From contig NZ_JAQRFI010000044.1 in the NCBI RefSeq assembly GCF_028598805.1, positions 1 through 38,408 on the forward strand: 38,408 nt of DNA, given 5' to 3'. A program made the translations under genes and the position numbers. The notes below the pieces were generated by a model, which saw only the letters and a program-made list of their open reading frames with translations, was not told the DNA's origin and did not search any database. Source of the DNA: Xenorhabdus yunnanensis. Its GTDB lineage: Bacteria; Pseudomonadota; Gammaproteobacteria; Enterobacterales; Enterobacteriaceae. Positions 16,080 through 23,622 of the stretch are shown piece by piece. Each line of letters starts with the position of its first letter. Positions within the stretch are counted from its first letter, which is position 1.

Positions 16080-16227
16080 GAAAGGCCGATGCTTACACAC
16101 CGACCTTCTAAGCACAAATCCAACTAAAACAGTGTGTCTTATTGAATAAGAACTAAGGATAACAGCTTTGATTCTTATTGCCTACAACGCACTGCGATGA
16201 TAAGAAACTTGCTGTTATCCTATTATG

Positions 16228-16806
16228 CTAACATTTTTCCCTATCACGCTTATATTCAGCAACTTGAGCCACCAGCTTTAACATAGCTTGCTCAGCGGCT
16301 AACGATTTCTCTTCTTCTGGTGCGCCAATTACTGCATATTTATCAAGTTCTTCCACACGAACACAGTAAGACCAAAGAGACGGATCTTTTTTGACAACTC
16401 CTGCTGTTTGTGGAGAGATGAAAACCAAATCATATGTAACCAGATCGTTTTGAAAATACATATATGCAATGCGGCCAATTCCTGCTTGCATTAATCCGTT
16501 ATGTACGATGGCTTCTTTGATACTGTCAGATTGAGTAACACAGGATTCAGGTAGCTTCTGTTTGAATGCCGTGGTTACATTGATACCGGTTGATGCCCCA
16601 TTTGATGTAACGCGCCACTGTCCAATTAGGGTGCCGTTTATAGTAACGATAGGATCAATAGTCATGGGGTATGTTCGCATGATGAAACGTACAAATAGCT
16701 CGTTAGTCATGGGGTGGTAACAATGGCAGTCATACTTTCAAGCTGAGAACCCGCTAGTAATGCTGTTGCTATATTGAGATCGAATGCTGAGTAGTTCCCT
16801 TCTTTA
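16228..16806 (-). pseudogene. Truncated second copy of the 243-aa accessory protein
   Basis: From MTNELFVRFIMRTYPM onward the product matches the C-terminal two thirds of the 4894-5625 protein. The 103-bp deletion shifts the frame between this part and the N-terminal piece (KEGNYSAFDLNIATALLAGS), which is fused to an IS1 InsA fragment. The C-terminal 160 aa could still be made from the internal ATG at 16710, but no dUTPase-like partner accompanies it. Confidence 0.75.
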
Positions 16807-16945
16807 ACGCTGATGTCCTCCATTTCCTTTTCCATGCCCTTTGACCTGTTCTGATTTGTGACAATAGACGTCAACTTTAGCCATGCTTTACCTTGATCAC
16901 TAAAAATCGGGAAGTCTACCACAACTAACTATTTAATACATGACC
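16807..16945 (-). mobile_element. IS1-family end with 5' fragment of insA
   Basis: The outer end, read on the minus strand, is GGTCATGTATTAAATAGTTAG, the same terminal repeat as the element at 20794-21212. From 16884 the minus strand reads MAKVDVYCHKSEQVKGHGKG, the InsA N terminus with a few residues missing, then breaks into the duplicated gene at 16806. Only one end survives. Confidence 0.75.
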
Positions 16946-17050
16946 TCTTATTGCTTGCAATGGGGCAATTTATTTAAAATATAAAATTCTAATCAATAAT
17001 TTATTTTTTGGTACACTCAACGGTCATGTTCCATAAAAAGTGCCGAATTT

Positions 17051-18014
17051 ATGTTCAAAGTTTTCAAAAACGCTCTCATCTACCAGCTATCACGAGAGGT
17101 TCAAAATCTCACCGAGGATGAATTACGGGTTCTAATTCCTAAGTTCGCTTTTTTCCCTTGCAGCTCACACGATGCTTCCCGTATTGGCTGGCTGATGGAT
17201 GATGACCGACCGGTCATGTTTGTTCACGGTAAAAATATCCTTCTTGTGGCCGTGAAAGAGCATAAAGACATTCCCGCAGCGATTATCAAGACACACGTTA
17301 ATGCAAAACGCGATAAATTAGAGTCAGTAACATGCCGCAAGCTCCGTCGCACTGAGATATCTCAAATTAAAGATGATGTATTCCAAGAACTGCTACCACG
17401 AGCATTTCCGAAGCGAAGCGAAATTCAAATATGGATCGATATAGATAACGGTTTAATCTCAATTGACACAACCTCCCCTCGCACAGCAGAGAATACCTTG
17501 GCACTTTTGCGCCGTACCCTTGGTTCACTGCCCGTTGTGCCTATTGCAACAAAAAAACCATTTGAACAGATCATGACTGACTGACTGGCTAAAGGACGCG
17601 AGTACTATTCCGGCAAAATTACGTCTGAGTGAAAAAATCCGAAAGGCCGATCTAGTTTATGAAGATGGAAAAGTCCATTTTAACAAAGAAGACATTATCC
17701 TTACCAACGATGAAGCGGTGTCAATTTTGTTGGATCAAGGGCGTCAAGTTTGTACACTTGGCGTGCATGTTAAAACTCAATATGGGCTTGATTTAGAACT
17801 CACCAACTCGTGCAAATTCAAGAGATTTCAGTTTGGTGAAGCGTTTTTAAATCAAAATGATGATATTGACAGTAATGAAAAGAGCGGAAATGGATTATTA
17901 GCCCGTGAATATGCCGATTTTATCTTAATGGTGGATGAGTTCCGCGCAGCCTATAACACCATTTTTAATGCTATGGGTGGTTTATTGAATACAGGACCAG
18001 GCAATGAAGAGTAA
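17051..18014 (+). pseudogene. rdgC: RdgC-like protein, frameshifted at a GACT repeat
   Basis: The first frame (177 aa) has the RdgC N terminus: FKNALIYQLSREV, FFPCSSHDASRIGWL, LLPRAFPKRSEIQIWID and LALLRRTLGSLPVVP. It stops at TGA 17582. The rest of RdgC follows in another frame: DWLKDASTIPAKLRLSEKIR directly after the break, then SILLDQGRQV and YADFILMVDEFRAAYNTIF. Removing one unit of the ATGACTGACTGACTGG tract restores a 319-aa protein; E. coli RdgC is 303 aa. RdgC forms a ring on DNA and limits RecA loading. The gene overlaps dam. It may be broken or phase-variable. Confidence 0.85.
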
Positions 18015-18843
18015 GTCAGTTGTAAATGAGTACAACCGACCTTTTCTTAAATGGGCCGGTGGTAAATATTCTGTACTAGAGCAAATTTTTCATCACCTGC
18101 CTTGCCGGGAACGACTGATCGAGCCATTTGTGGGTGGTGGTTCAGTGTTCCTGAATGCTGGTGGATTTGAGCGTTACATACTGGCAGATATTAACAATGA
18201 TCTGATTAATCTCTATCAGGTAGCAGCCACCAGCAATGACGCACTGATAGATAAAGCTAATTGCTTTTTTAAGCAAGAAAATAACAAAGAAGTCTTTCTG
18301 GATGTTCGGAGAAAATTTAATGCCATGCACTATACACCATTGGAACGGGCAGCCGCATTTCTATATTTAAATCGCCACTGTTTTAATGGTTTGATTCGAT
18401 ATAACCGGCATGGCAAATATAACGTCAGTTTTGGCAATTATAAGCGCCCTCCTTATTTCCCAAAAGAGGAACTCAAACAGTTTGCTTCCATTGCCTCACG
18501 GTGTGAATTCACTCACGCTCACTATAGTGACACAATCCGCCGAGCAGATGCCGGAGACGTGATATTTTGCGATCCTCCCTATGAACCATTACCTGACACT
18601 AACGGGTTCACTAATTATGTGGGCGGTGGTTTCACATTCCAAGATCAATGCTCGCTAGCAAACGAGCTAGTTCTTGCACATCAACGCGGTGCTCACGTCG
18701 TAATTACCAATAGTTCATCGCTTAAAATCCGTGAAATGTATGAATCCATGAAATTCAAAATATATACGCTTAATTCCCGAAGAACGATGAGCTGTAAAGG
18801 CAAAACTCGTGGTCCAATAAGCGATCTCATTGCTGTTTTATAA
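18004..18843 (+). CDS. dam: DNA adenine methyltransferase, Dam family, 279 aa
   Basis: The two hallmarks of N6-adenine methylases of the D12 class are present: the SAM-binding motif FLKWAGGKY with EPFVGGGSVF (13-49) and the catalytic DPPY at 190-193. Length fits Dam (about 270-280). It probably methylates GATC, protecting phage DNA or altering regulation, but the recognition sequence cannot be read from the protein. Start ATG overlaps the end of rdgC, so the pair is coupled. Confidence 0.9.
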   Translation: MKSKSVVNEYNRPFLKWAGGKYSVLEQIFHHLPCRERLIEPFVGGGSVFLNAGGFERYILADINNDLINLYQVAATSNDALIDKANCFFKQENNKEVFLDVRRKFNAMHYTPLERAAAFLYLNRHCFNGLIRYNRHGKYNVSFGNYKRPPYFPKEELKQFASIASRCEFTHAHYSDTIRRADAGDVIFCDPPYEPLPDTNGFTNYVGGGFTFQDQCSLANELVLAHQRGAHVVITNSSSLKIREMYESMKFKIYTLNSRRTMSCKGKTRGPISDLIAVL

Positions 18844-18853
18844 AGAGTTAAAA

Positions 18854-19138
18854 ATGTCAATAGTTGGTACAAAAGACTCAATTTGTTCTGGACATGGTGG
18901 ATTCTCTCCCCGTCCAGCATCTGAAGGTGAGTCATTGGTAAAAATTAACGGTATCCCTGTGCTCGTTGAGGGGAATGTGTTTCCCGATCATTCTGATGGC
19001 AATAGTTCGCATAACGGAACGGCTATTAGCACAAGACCGTGGTTTCAGGTGAACGGGAAAGCGATTTGTTGTGTTGACGATCCAGTTTCATGTGGTGCTG
19101 TTATAGCGTCTGGAGACGCTTCTTTTAAGGTAAGTTAA
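18854..19138 (+). CDS. PAAR-repeat tip protein of the tail spike, 94 aa
   Basis: ATG 18854 is preferred; an upstream in-frame start at 18830 would lie inside dam. The sequence has the PAAR layout: GTKDSICSGHGGFSPRPASE, KINGIPVLVEGN, a His/Cys set (C9, H11, H30, H37, C76, C84 area) that can bind one metal ion, and final GDASFKVS. PAAR proteins form the sharp cone on gp5/VgrG spikes. The matching spike is at 11808, in the other tail block. Confidence 0.85.
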   Translation: MSIVGTKDSICSGHGGFSPRPASEGESLVKINGIPVLVEGNVFPDHSDGNSSHNGTAISTRPWFQVNGKAICCVDDPVSCGAVIASGDASFKVS

Positions 19139-19139
19139 T

Positions 19140-19880
19140 ATGCTAGATAACGAAAAACAAATAGCCGCATTTAAGGCATTGGTCGCTGAAGGATTACATC
19201 CACCAGCAGCATTGACTACATCCAAATTGACGGCTGATAAAGCAACCGAAAAATCATCATATTTTCGTGAACTCGTAAAGGAAGAGATTACCTATCCTAC
19301 CTCAATAACTCACTCATTGAGCAAAATCACTGATGCAATCGGAAAGTTAACAATTTCTGCAAATGCGGCGAGTGCTTTCTATCACGCTATAGATGGCTAT
19401 CAAAATCCGTCTCAATTGATCCAAATGCGTATCGGTTGGACATGTTATTTGAAGGGAAACATTTTACCCAATAGCACGCCGTTTTACTTAATTGAGGCTA
19501 TTTCTGACACAGGAATAACTACCGCACAAAATCGGCTTGTTACGGATATAAAAATAGACGAGATAAAAGCAGCAATGGATGATATCAATTCGACCTTGGC
19601 TACTGGTGCTGGTGGTATTTCCTCACAACTTACTGCCAAACAAATCGCAAGGCTTAACAAAGCCGCTGAAGCATTAGATCATTCGTTGATCGAGCTTGAA
19701 AATGCAACTGAGGCCGTTAACCGCTTGGCTATTCAAGCCAATGATTCTGCTAATAATGCAAAAAAATCATTTAGTAATGCAGTGGACATTTCTCTCATTT
19801 CAGGATTACTTGAAAGCTCGGTTATGGCTGATGCATTAAAAGCTATAACGCCAAAATCTGTCATATCTGCATTATCGTAG
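19140..19880 (+). CDS. Unknown structural protein linked to PAAR, 246 aa
   Basis: I do not recognise it. Mostly helical, with an Ala/Asn-rich coiled-coil C terminus (KAAEALDHSLIELENATEAV, NDSANNAKKSFSNAVDIS). It starts two bases after the PAAR stop and ends 8 bases before Rz, so all are one operon. The position suggests a spike-associated or delivered protein; a chaperone for PAAR loading is an alternative. No signal peptide or enzyme motif. Confidence 0.5.
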   Translation: MLDNEKQIAAFKALVAEGLHPPAALTTSKLTADKATEKSSYFRELVKEEITYPTSITHSLSKITDAIGKLTISANAASAFYHAIDGYQNPSQLIQMRIGWTCYLKGNILPNSTPFYLIEAISDTGITTAQNRLVTDIKIDEIKAAMDDINSTLATGAGGISSQLTAKQIARLNKAAEALDHSLIELENATEAVNRLAIQANDSANNAKKSFSNAVDISLISGLLESSVMADALKAITPKSVISALS

Positions 19881-19888
19881 GAGACGTC

Positions 19889-20341
19889 ATGTTACTTGGC
19901 GGAATGACTTCATTTCCTATCGGAAAATCACTCAAATTCGTCGGCGTTGGCGTCGTGCTGACAGTTTTCTGTTTTGGCGGGTATCTTGTGCATGGCGAAT
20001 ACAAAAGCCTCACGAATGACGTTACAGAGCTAAATAAGGCTAAATCTGCTTTAACCAATGAGAATAAAAACCTAAAAGTGACTATTAGTACTCAGGATGA
20101 AAACATACGCCTATTGAACGGTGATATAGCAGCGCGAGACAGCCGCTTAAATGAGCTGGAAGAAACACAGAAAAATTTAGAGAATAAATTTAAGAAGCAA
20201 CGAGAGGAAAGTTATGATGCTATTGAACAATTCAAAAAAAGGCTGGCTAATTCTCAGTGCGCTAATCAGCGTATGCCTGATGACATTATCAGGTTGCAAC
20301 GCCAACGTACCGCAGAATTTAACAAACTCTATGGTGGTTAA
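19889..20341 (+). CDS. Rz: Rz-like inner-membrane spanin, 150 aa
   Basis: Short cytoplasmic start, one membrane segment (VGVGVVLTVFCFGGYLVHG, about 18-36), then a long periplasmic coiled coil (NDVTELNKAKSALTNENKNL and on to residue 125). This is the classic i-spanin design. The i-spanin joins an outer-membrane partner to fuse the envelopes at the end of lysis. The Rz1 gene begins inside it in another frame. No holin or endolysin lies next to it in this window. Confidence 0.85.
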   Translation: MLLGGMTSFPIGKSLKFVGVGVVLTVFCFGGYLVHGEYKSLTNDVTELNKAKSALTNENKNLKVTISTQDENIRLLNGDIAARDSRLNELEETQKNLENKFKKQREESYDAIEQFKKRLANSQCANQRMPDDIIRLQRQRTAEFNKLYGG

Positions 20342-20516
20342 AAAGCTGGTGGAAACGAAGCGTCCACCAGCAATAAAAGCGGTTATGTGTGATCTTCCAA
20401 ATGACAACACCATGCTATGGGGAGATAACGTGATCTATAAGGAAAAAGTTAGGCAGTCGTTGGCAGAGTGCAATGATAAAAATAAAAGGGTAAATGAGAT
20501 TAATGCAAAGATATAA
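20214..20516 (+). CDS. Rz1: Rz1-like outer-membrane spanin lipoprotein, 100 aa
   Basis: The product starts MMLLNNSKKGWLILSALISV and has a lipobox LSGC with C28 as the lipidated residue, then a Pro-containing periplasmic region (ETKRPPAIKAV). Start ATG 20214, preceded by GAGGAAA, lies inside Rz in a +1-type overlapping frame; the genes overlap by 128 bases. The nested Rz/Rz1 pair confirms the phage origin of this block. Confidence 0.85.
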   Translation: MMLLNNSKKGWLILSALISVCLMTLSGCNANVPQNLTNSMVVKKLVETKRPPAIKAVMCDLPNDNTMLWGDNVIYKEKVRQSLAECNDKNKRVNEINAKI

Positions 20517-20595
20517 CTGAACGTACATGGACGAGATTGCGTCTAATTACATTTACAACCACATATATACGCATAGTCAGCCAAGATAAATAATA

Positions 20596-20769
20596 ATGAA
20601 GTCTAAATCAGAGCAAACCAGCCAAAAACTTAGGGGTGGTTATTACACACCTCAACATTTAGCAGATTACGTTACTAAGTGGGTATTAAGTAAGCAACCG
20701 AAAAGTTTGCTAGTAACTGTAATTTTTTGTATCTATCAGATGGATTGGATTAACAGATTCAACAATTAA
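20596..20769 (+). pseudogene. N-terminal fragment of an N6-adenine DNA methylase
   Basis: ATG 20596 opens [39 protein letters not shown]. The [12 protein letters not shown] opening is typical of Type I/IIG-like N6-adenine methylases just before their SAM motif. Homology stops at about codon 40, before any catalytic motif, and the frame ends after about 57 codons. The rest was lost, perhaps with the arrival of the IS1 element at 20794. Confidence 0.6.
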
Positions 20770-20793
20770 TCGCAAGATGTAGAATTAAAGGAG

Positions 20794-21212
20794 GGTCATG
20801 TATTAAATAGTTAGATTTCTCATTAAAAATAGTGTTCACGCTCAATGAAAGTACCGATGACTTTGTCGTGTATTTCCTCCGATTTAGAATACTCTATCGT
20901 TTTTCTATTCAGCCTCTTTAACCGGATACGATGAGTTAAATTGTTTCTTTCTAAACGTTGGGTGAACGTCTTCCCAGTAAGATGTTTTTCTTCAGGAAGG
21001 GAAGCATAAGCGGAATAATCATCTGTACAGTAAAACCGGATGTTAAAAGGGGTTAAAAGTGCGAAAAGTTTTGTCTAATGTGCTTCTGCTGCGGTCACCA
21101 AAAACAGGGGCGACTACCCGCTTTAGCCGAGAATAGACATCAACTTTCGCCATGTTTCACCTTGAAAAAGCCAAAAGCATATCACAAAAACTAACTATTT
21201 AATACATAATCC
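20794..21212 (-). mobile_element. IS1-family element with internal deletion
   Basis: The terminal repeats ATGTATTAAATAGTTAG (20798-20814) and its exact complement (21191-21207) frame 419 bp, about half the 770 bp of IS1. On the minus strand from about 21152 the product reads MAKVDVYSRLKRVVAPVFGD, fusing the InsA start to late InsB; it stops, and the remaining InsB (FYCTDDYSAYASLPEEKHLT, TQRLERNNLTHRIRLKRLNR, IGTFIEREHYF) follows in another frame. No target duplication is evident. It cannot transpose by itself. Confidence 0.85.
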
Positions 21213-21351
21213 GGCTTTTCACCATAAAGATAAATTTAGTATGGATCAAATTTAGCCCGCCAGCAACATGAATAATCAGCCTGTATGATTTCAATCACAT
21301 TAAAATCCTCATCAATACTAACCAACGCCCCCCTGACTATCAGTAAATAAA

Positions 21352-21858
21352 TTAATAATGTTTTTTATTTAGTTTATCAAACACACTCCAATACTCCGAC
21401 CAATCCACTGCTTCATATTCTCCGGTTTCTTCGTTCCATTCACCACTGAAAGGATTCTTTGTCACAGAAGTAATCCAAAATCCAATTGCAGGAAAGTCGG
21501 GATCACTTTCAAATATTTCAGCAATACGTTTCCAATGATGTTCATGACCATTTTTAGGCGGGAAGTCAGATAAATAAGCCCTGATAAACTTGGCAGATTC
21601 TGCATAGTTTTCTTTTTTGACGATAGCTCCGTCATATGTCATTAATAGAACAGCTCTATGATGTACCGGTATATCGTCGCGTTTGTATAACAACCATACA
21701 TCATCAATACGATCATAGTAGAGGTATTCGTTACAGCCTAAATAATGCGTTGCCATATCGTTCCAAATAACGGGCCCACTTCCACTCGCATTATGTAGTT
21801 CCTCCACGCACTCAGCTTTTTTACCTGGCCATACTGCTATAATTGTAGTGCAACTCAT
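21352..21858 (-). CDS. Unknown soluble protein, 168 aa
   Basis: I do not recognise it. ATG 21858 is chosen because AAAGGGGGAT lies just upstream; an in-frame longer reading to 22047 includes Ner-like sequence instead. The product is acidic and rich in Trp and Tyr (MSCTTIIAVWPGKKAECVEE, WNDMATHYLGCNEYLYYDRI, a Trp-rich C terminus). No signal peptide or membrane segment. It might be an immunity-like or regulatory accessory protein, but nothing shows this directly. Confidence 0.6.
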   Translation of the reverse strand: MSCTTIIAVWPGKKAECVEELHNASGSGPVIWNDMATHYLGCNEYLYYDRIDDVWLLYKRDDIPVHHRAVLLMTYDGAIVKKENYAESAKFIRAYLSDFPPKNGHEHHWKRIAEIFESDPDFPAIGFWITSVTKNPFSGEWNEETGEYEAVDWSEYWSVFDKLNKKHY

Positions 21859-21864
21859 ATATCC

Positions 21865-22047
21865 CCCTTTTTTCAGCGTTCCCGGTTTCAGGTCGGATTG
21901 CTGTGCTAATTCCGACAAACTGATCCCTGTTTTACGTACTGCGGCTAGAATATCGTTACAATTCCAGTCACTCGTTTGCCTATAATGCTGATCAATCGAC
22001 TTGTTCTCCCTCAACACCACGGCTAAAACAGCCATCAAGCATTTCAA
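21865..22047 (-). pseudogene. Ner/Nlp-like fragment upstream of the 168-aa gene
   Basis: Minus-strand codons read SDWNCNDILAAVRKTGISLS ELAQQSDLKPGTLKK, matching the start of Ner-like proteins through the first helices. The recognition region is lost and the frame runs on into the next gene. A third Ner-like relic in the window. Confidence 0.65.
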
Positions 22048-22108
22048 ACGCAGCCATTAATCATGTAGTTACGCGCTACAGGCAAACTTCACAGCTAGCC
22101 TCAAATGT

Positions 22109-22405
22109 CTACAAAGATTTTAATGTATCTACAATACTCGGATTTTTCTCTATCAAACATAACATTTTTAGCGCCATTCCTGACGGGATACGGCGTTTTT
22201 GTTCCCAACTTTTCAGTGACCAAAAACTGGCACCTATCATGTCTGCAAATTCTTGTCGTCCCATACCAATACTCTCACGGATAGACTTTACGTTAGGAAT
22301 GGCGTGGCGGTGGACATGTTCAAGTTTAGGTTGAATTTTACCATTTTCAATCTCAACCATTTCATTAACACCACTAAGAAGCTCTGCAAATAATTCTTTT
22401 TCCAT
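22109..22405 (-). CDS. HigA/NadS-type HTH antitoxin, 98 aa
   Basis: Residues 35-95 carry a helix-turn-helix (VKSIRESIGMGRQEFADMIG, SFWSLKSWEQKRRIPSG, ALKMLCLIEKNP), the standard ending of HigA-like antitoxins. The N-terminal 30 residues are acidic and probably bind the toxin. It is second in the operon, 52 bases after the toxin, with a UUCG-capped hairpin in between. It probably binds the twin palindromes at 22818-22863. Confidence 0.85.
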   Translation of the reverse strand: MEKELFAELLSGVNEMVEIENGKIQPKLEHVHRHAIPNVKSIRESIGMGRQEFADMIGASFWSLKSWEQKRRIPSGMALKMLCLIEKNPSIVDTLKSL

Positions 22406-22432
22406 AAATTTACCCTCGTTATGGAGAGGTTA

Positions 22433-22448
22433 ACCGCCCGAAGGCGGT
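22433..22448 (-). terminator. Stable hairpin between toxin and antitoxin
   Basis: ACCGCC / GGCGGT closed by a TTCG tetraloop on the minus strand. It has no T-run, so it is more likely an attenuator, RNA-processing or stability element than a full terminator. Confidence 0.55.
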
Positions 22449-22457
22449 GTTTATTGT

Positions 22458-22781
22458 TTATTTCATGTGTTGAATAGCGTTTTTAAGCTGATTTTTCTGC
22501 TCTTGTGTTAAGTCTGCCTGTACGTTTTTAGGATAAACGAACAACAGATATAGCCGCCCACTTAACGTTCTAGCATAATAGATAATTCGCACTCCACCAC
22601 GTTTCCCCATTCCCTTGCGACTCCAGCGAATTTTTTTACATCCGCCTGTTTGACTAATCGTGTCGCCAGTATCATGGTGTTTCAGTAAATAACTTTGGAG
22701 TTCCTGAAACTCTTCATCTTCCATGAGTTCGGTTCTCCTCTTACTGAATGCGGTGGTTTCGATAAACTCCAAATAATCCAT
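22458..22781 (-). CDS. HigB/RelE-type toxin, 107 aa
   Basis: The pattern FIETTAFSKRR at the start, GGCKKIRWSRKGMGKRGGVR and IIYYARTLSGRLYLLFVYPK in the core, and the ending DLTQEQKNQLKNAI is typical of HigB2-like RelE-fold toxins. They cleave mRNA on the ribosome. The toxin gene is first in the operon and is controlled by the palindromic region just upstream. Confidence 0.85.
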   Translation of the reverse strand: MDYLEFIETTAFSKRRTELMEDEEFQELQSYLLKHHDTGDTISQTGGCKKIRWSRKGMGKRGGVRIIYYARTLSGRLYLLFVYPKNVQADLTQEQKNQLKNAIQHMK

Positions 22782-22817
22782 CTGAACCCCTGATTGCTAT
22801 CCATGCGAATATAATAG

Positions 22818-22863
22818 GGGTACTGAGTACCCGATGTCAACAAAAATCGGGTACTCAGTACCC
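22818..22863 (-). promoter_or_regulatory. Twin 15-bp palindromic operators of the HigBA-like locus
   Basis: GGGTACTGAGTACCC (22818-22832) and its exact complement GGGTACTCAGTACCC (22849-22863) are each palindromic around one central base. Their centres lie 31 bp apart, about three helical turns, so dimers would bind on one face and could cooperate. Confidence 0.8.
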
Positions 22864-23046
22864 ATTTTTGTTGTATGACTAAGAATAAGAAATGAGATTA
22901 GAAACTGCTTGTTGTATTATGCGTCAGCTTTCTGTGCGATGAATTAGGGGTCAAAAATAACTCAATTTTCTTTGTATCTAGTGAGCTATTTAACAAAAGC
23001 CGCCTCAAATGGGCGACCTCTCTTATGGAGACAAAACTATGGCGTG

Positions 23047-23445
23047 CTATTTGTAAAACATCTCATCTATAGATACTTTATCGCCCATTTTTTCTAAACA
23101 CATATCCTGAATGGCCTTGCTAGCGCTTCCTTCCCCAAGTTCCTGTAAAAATTCATACATCAGGGATGGCATGGATAAAGACGCAATTTTAGGGTTTTTC
23201 AGTGTTCGTTTCTTACCGATCTTAGGCCAAGGGATCTTTATTATCGTTTCATTGTTCACATCACGCATATTGAAAATGAACAATGGTTTTTTTTGGTACT
23301 CCAAAACAATTTCTTTTGCCGTTTCGCGCAAATCTGCATCTGCAAGCAATGACTCAATGTGTTGATGAATCGCCTTTCTATTACGTGTAAAGCACCGATG
23401 ACTCTGACGACCGTTTTCATATGTCAGGTAAGCGCGATAGCTCAT
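23047..23445 (-). CDS. Hypothetical protein, 132 aa
   Basis: ATG 23445 has AAGGAAACT directly upstream and is preferred to the longer 23526 reading, whose first residues look like noise. The product begins MSYRAYLTYENGRQSHRCFT, is basic and alpha/beta, and has KIPWPKIGKKRTLKNPKIAS in the middle. No known motif. It lies between the TA locus and the capsid-like gene on the opposite strand. Confidence 0.55.
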   Translation of the reverse strand: MSYRAYLTYENGRQSHRCFTRNRKAIHQHIESLLADADLRETAKEIVLEYQKKPLFIFNMRDVNNETIIKIPWPKIGKKRTLKNPKIASLSMPSLMYEFLQELGEGSASKAIQDMCLEKMGDKVSIDEMFYK

Positions 23446-23540
23446 AGTTTCCTTTTTGCTACTAATTAAATTGGACTGTTTCAGATAAATTCTAATTGAT
23501 TTTTTTAAAAAAAACACCAAAACCACATGGTTAGGGTTAT

Positions 23541-23566
23541 GAATGGATATTGTAGTTAATCCATTC
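23541..23566 (+). promoter_or_regulatory. Inverted repeat upstream of the capsid-like gene
   Basis: GAATGGAT and ATCCATTC are exact 8-bp arms around a 10-base loop, about 57 bases before the GTG start. It could be a leader hairpin or regulator site for the late operon. Confidence 0.4.
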
Positions 23567-23622
23567 TAAACAAGTCGAAAAGCTGACTCCCGTATCTTCG
23601 CACTCTGAAAAGGGACATTACG

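Larger units (their letters stand above)
16013..16806. repeat. Long direct repeat, copy 2 (damaged)
   Basis: Nearly the same as 4695-5581, with a small insertion (the 25-bp repeat region at 16045-16075) and a 103-bp deletion at the GTCAT word 16729-16733. The 5' end of the copied gene is joined to an IS1-family fragment. Confidence 0.85.

Noticed and set aside
16955-16985. Promoter for rdgC (TTGCAA and TATAAA)
   Set aside because: The boxes can be found but the spacer is 19 bases in very AT-rich DNA, so the match is not better than chance.
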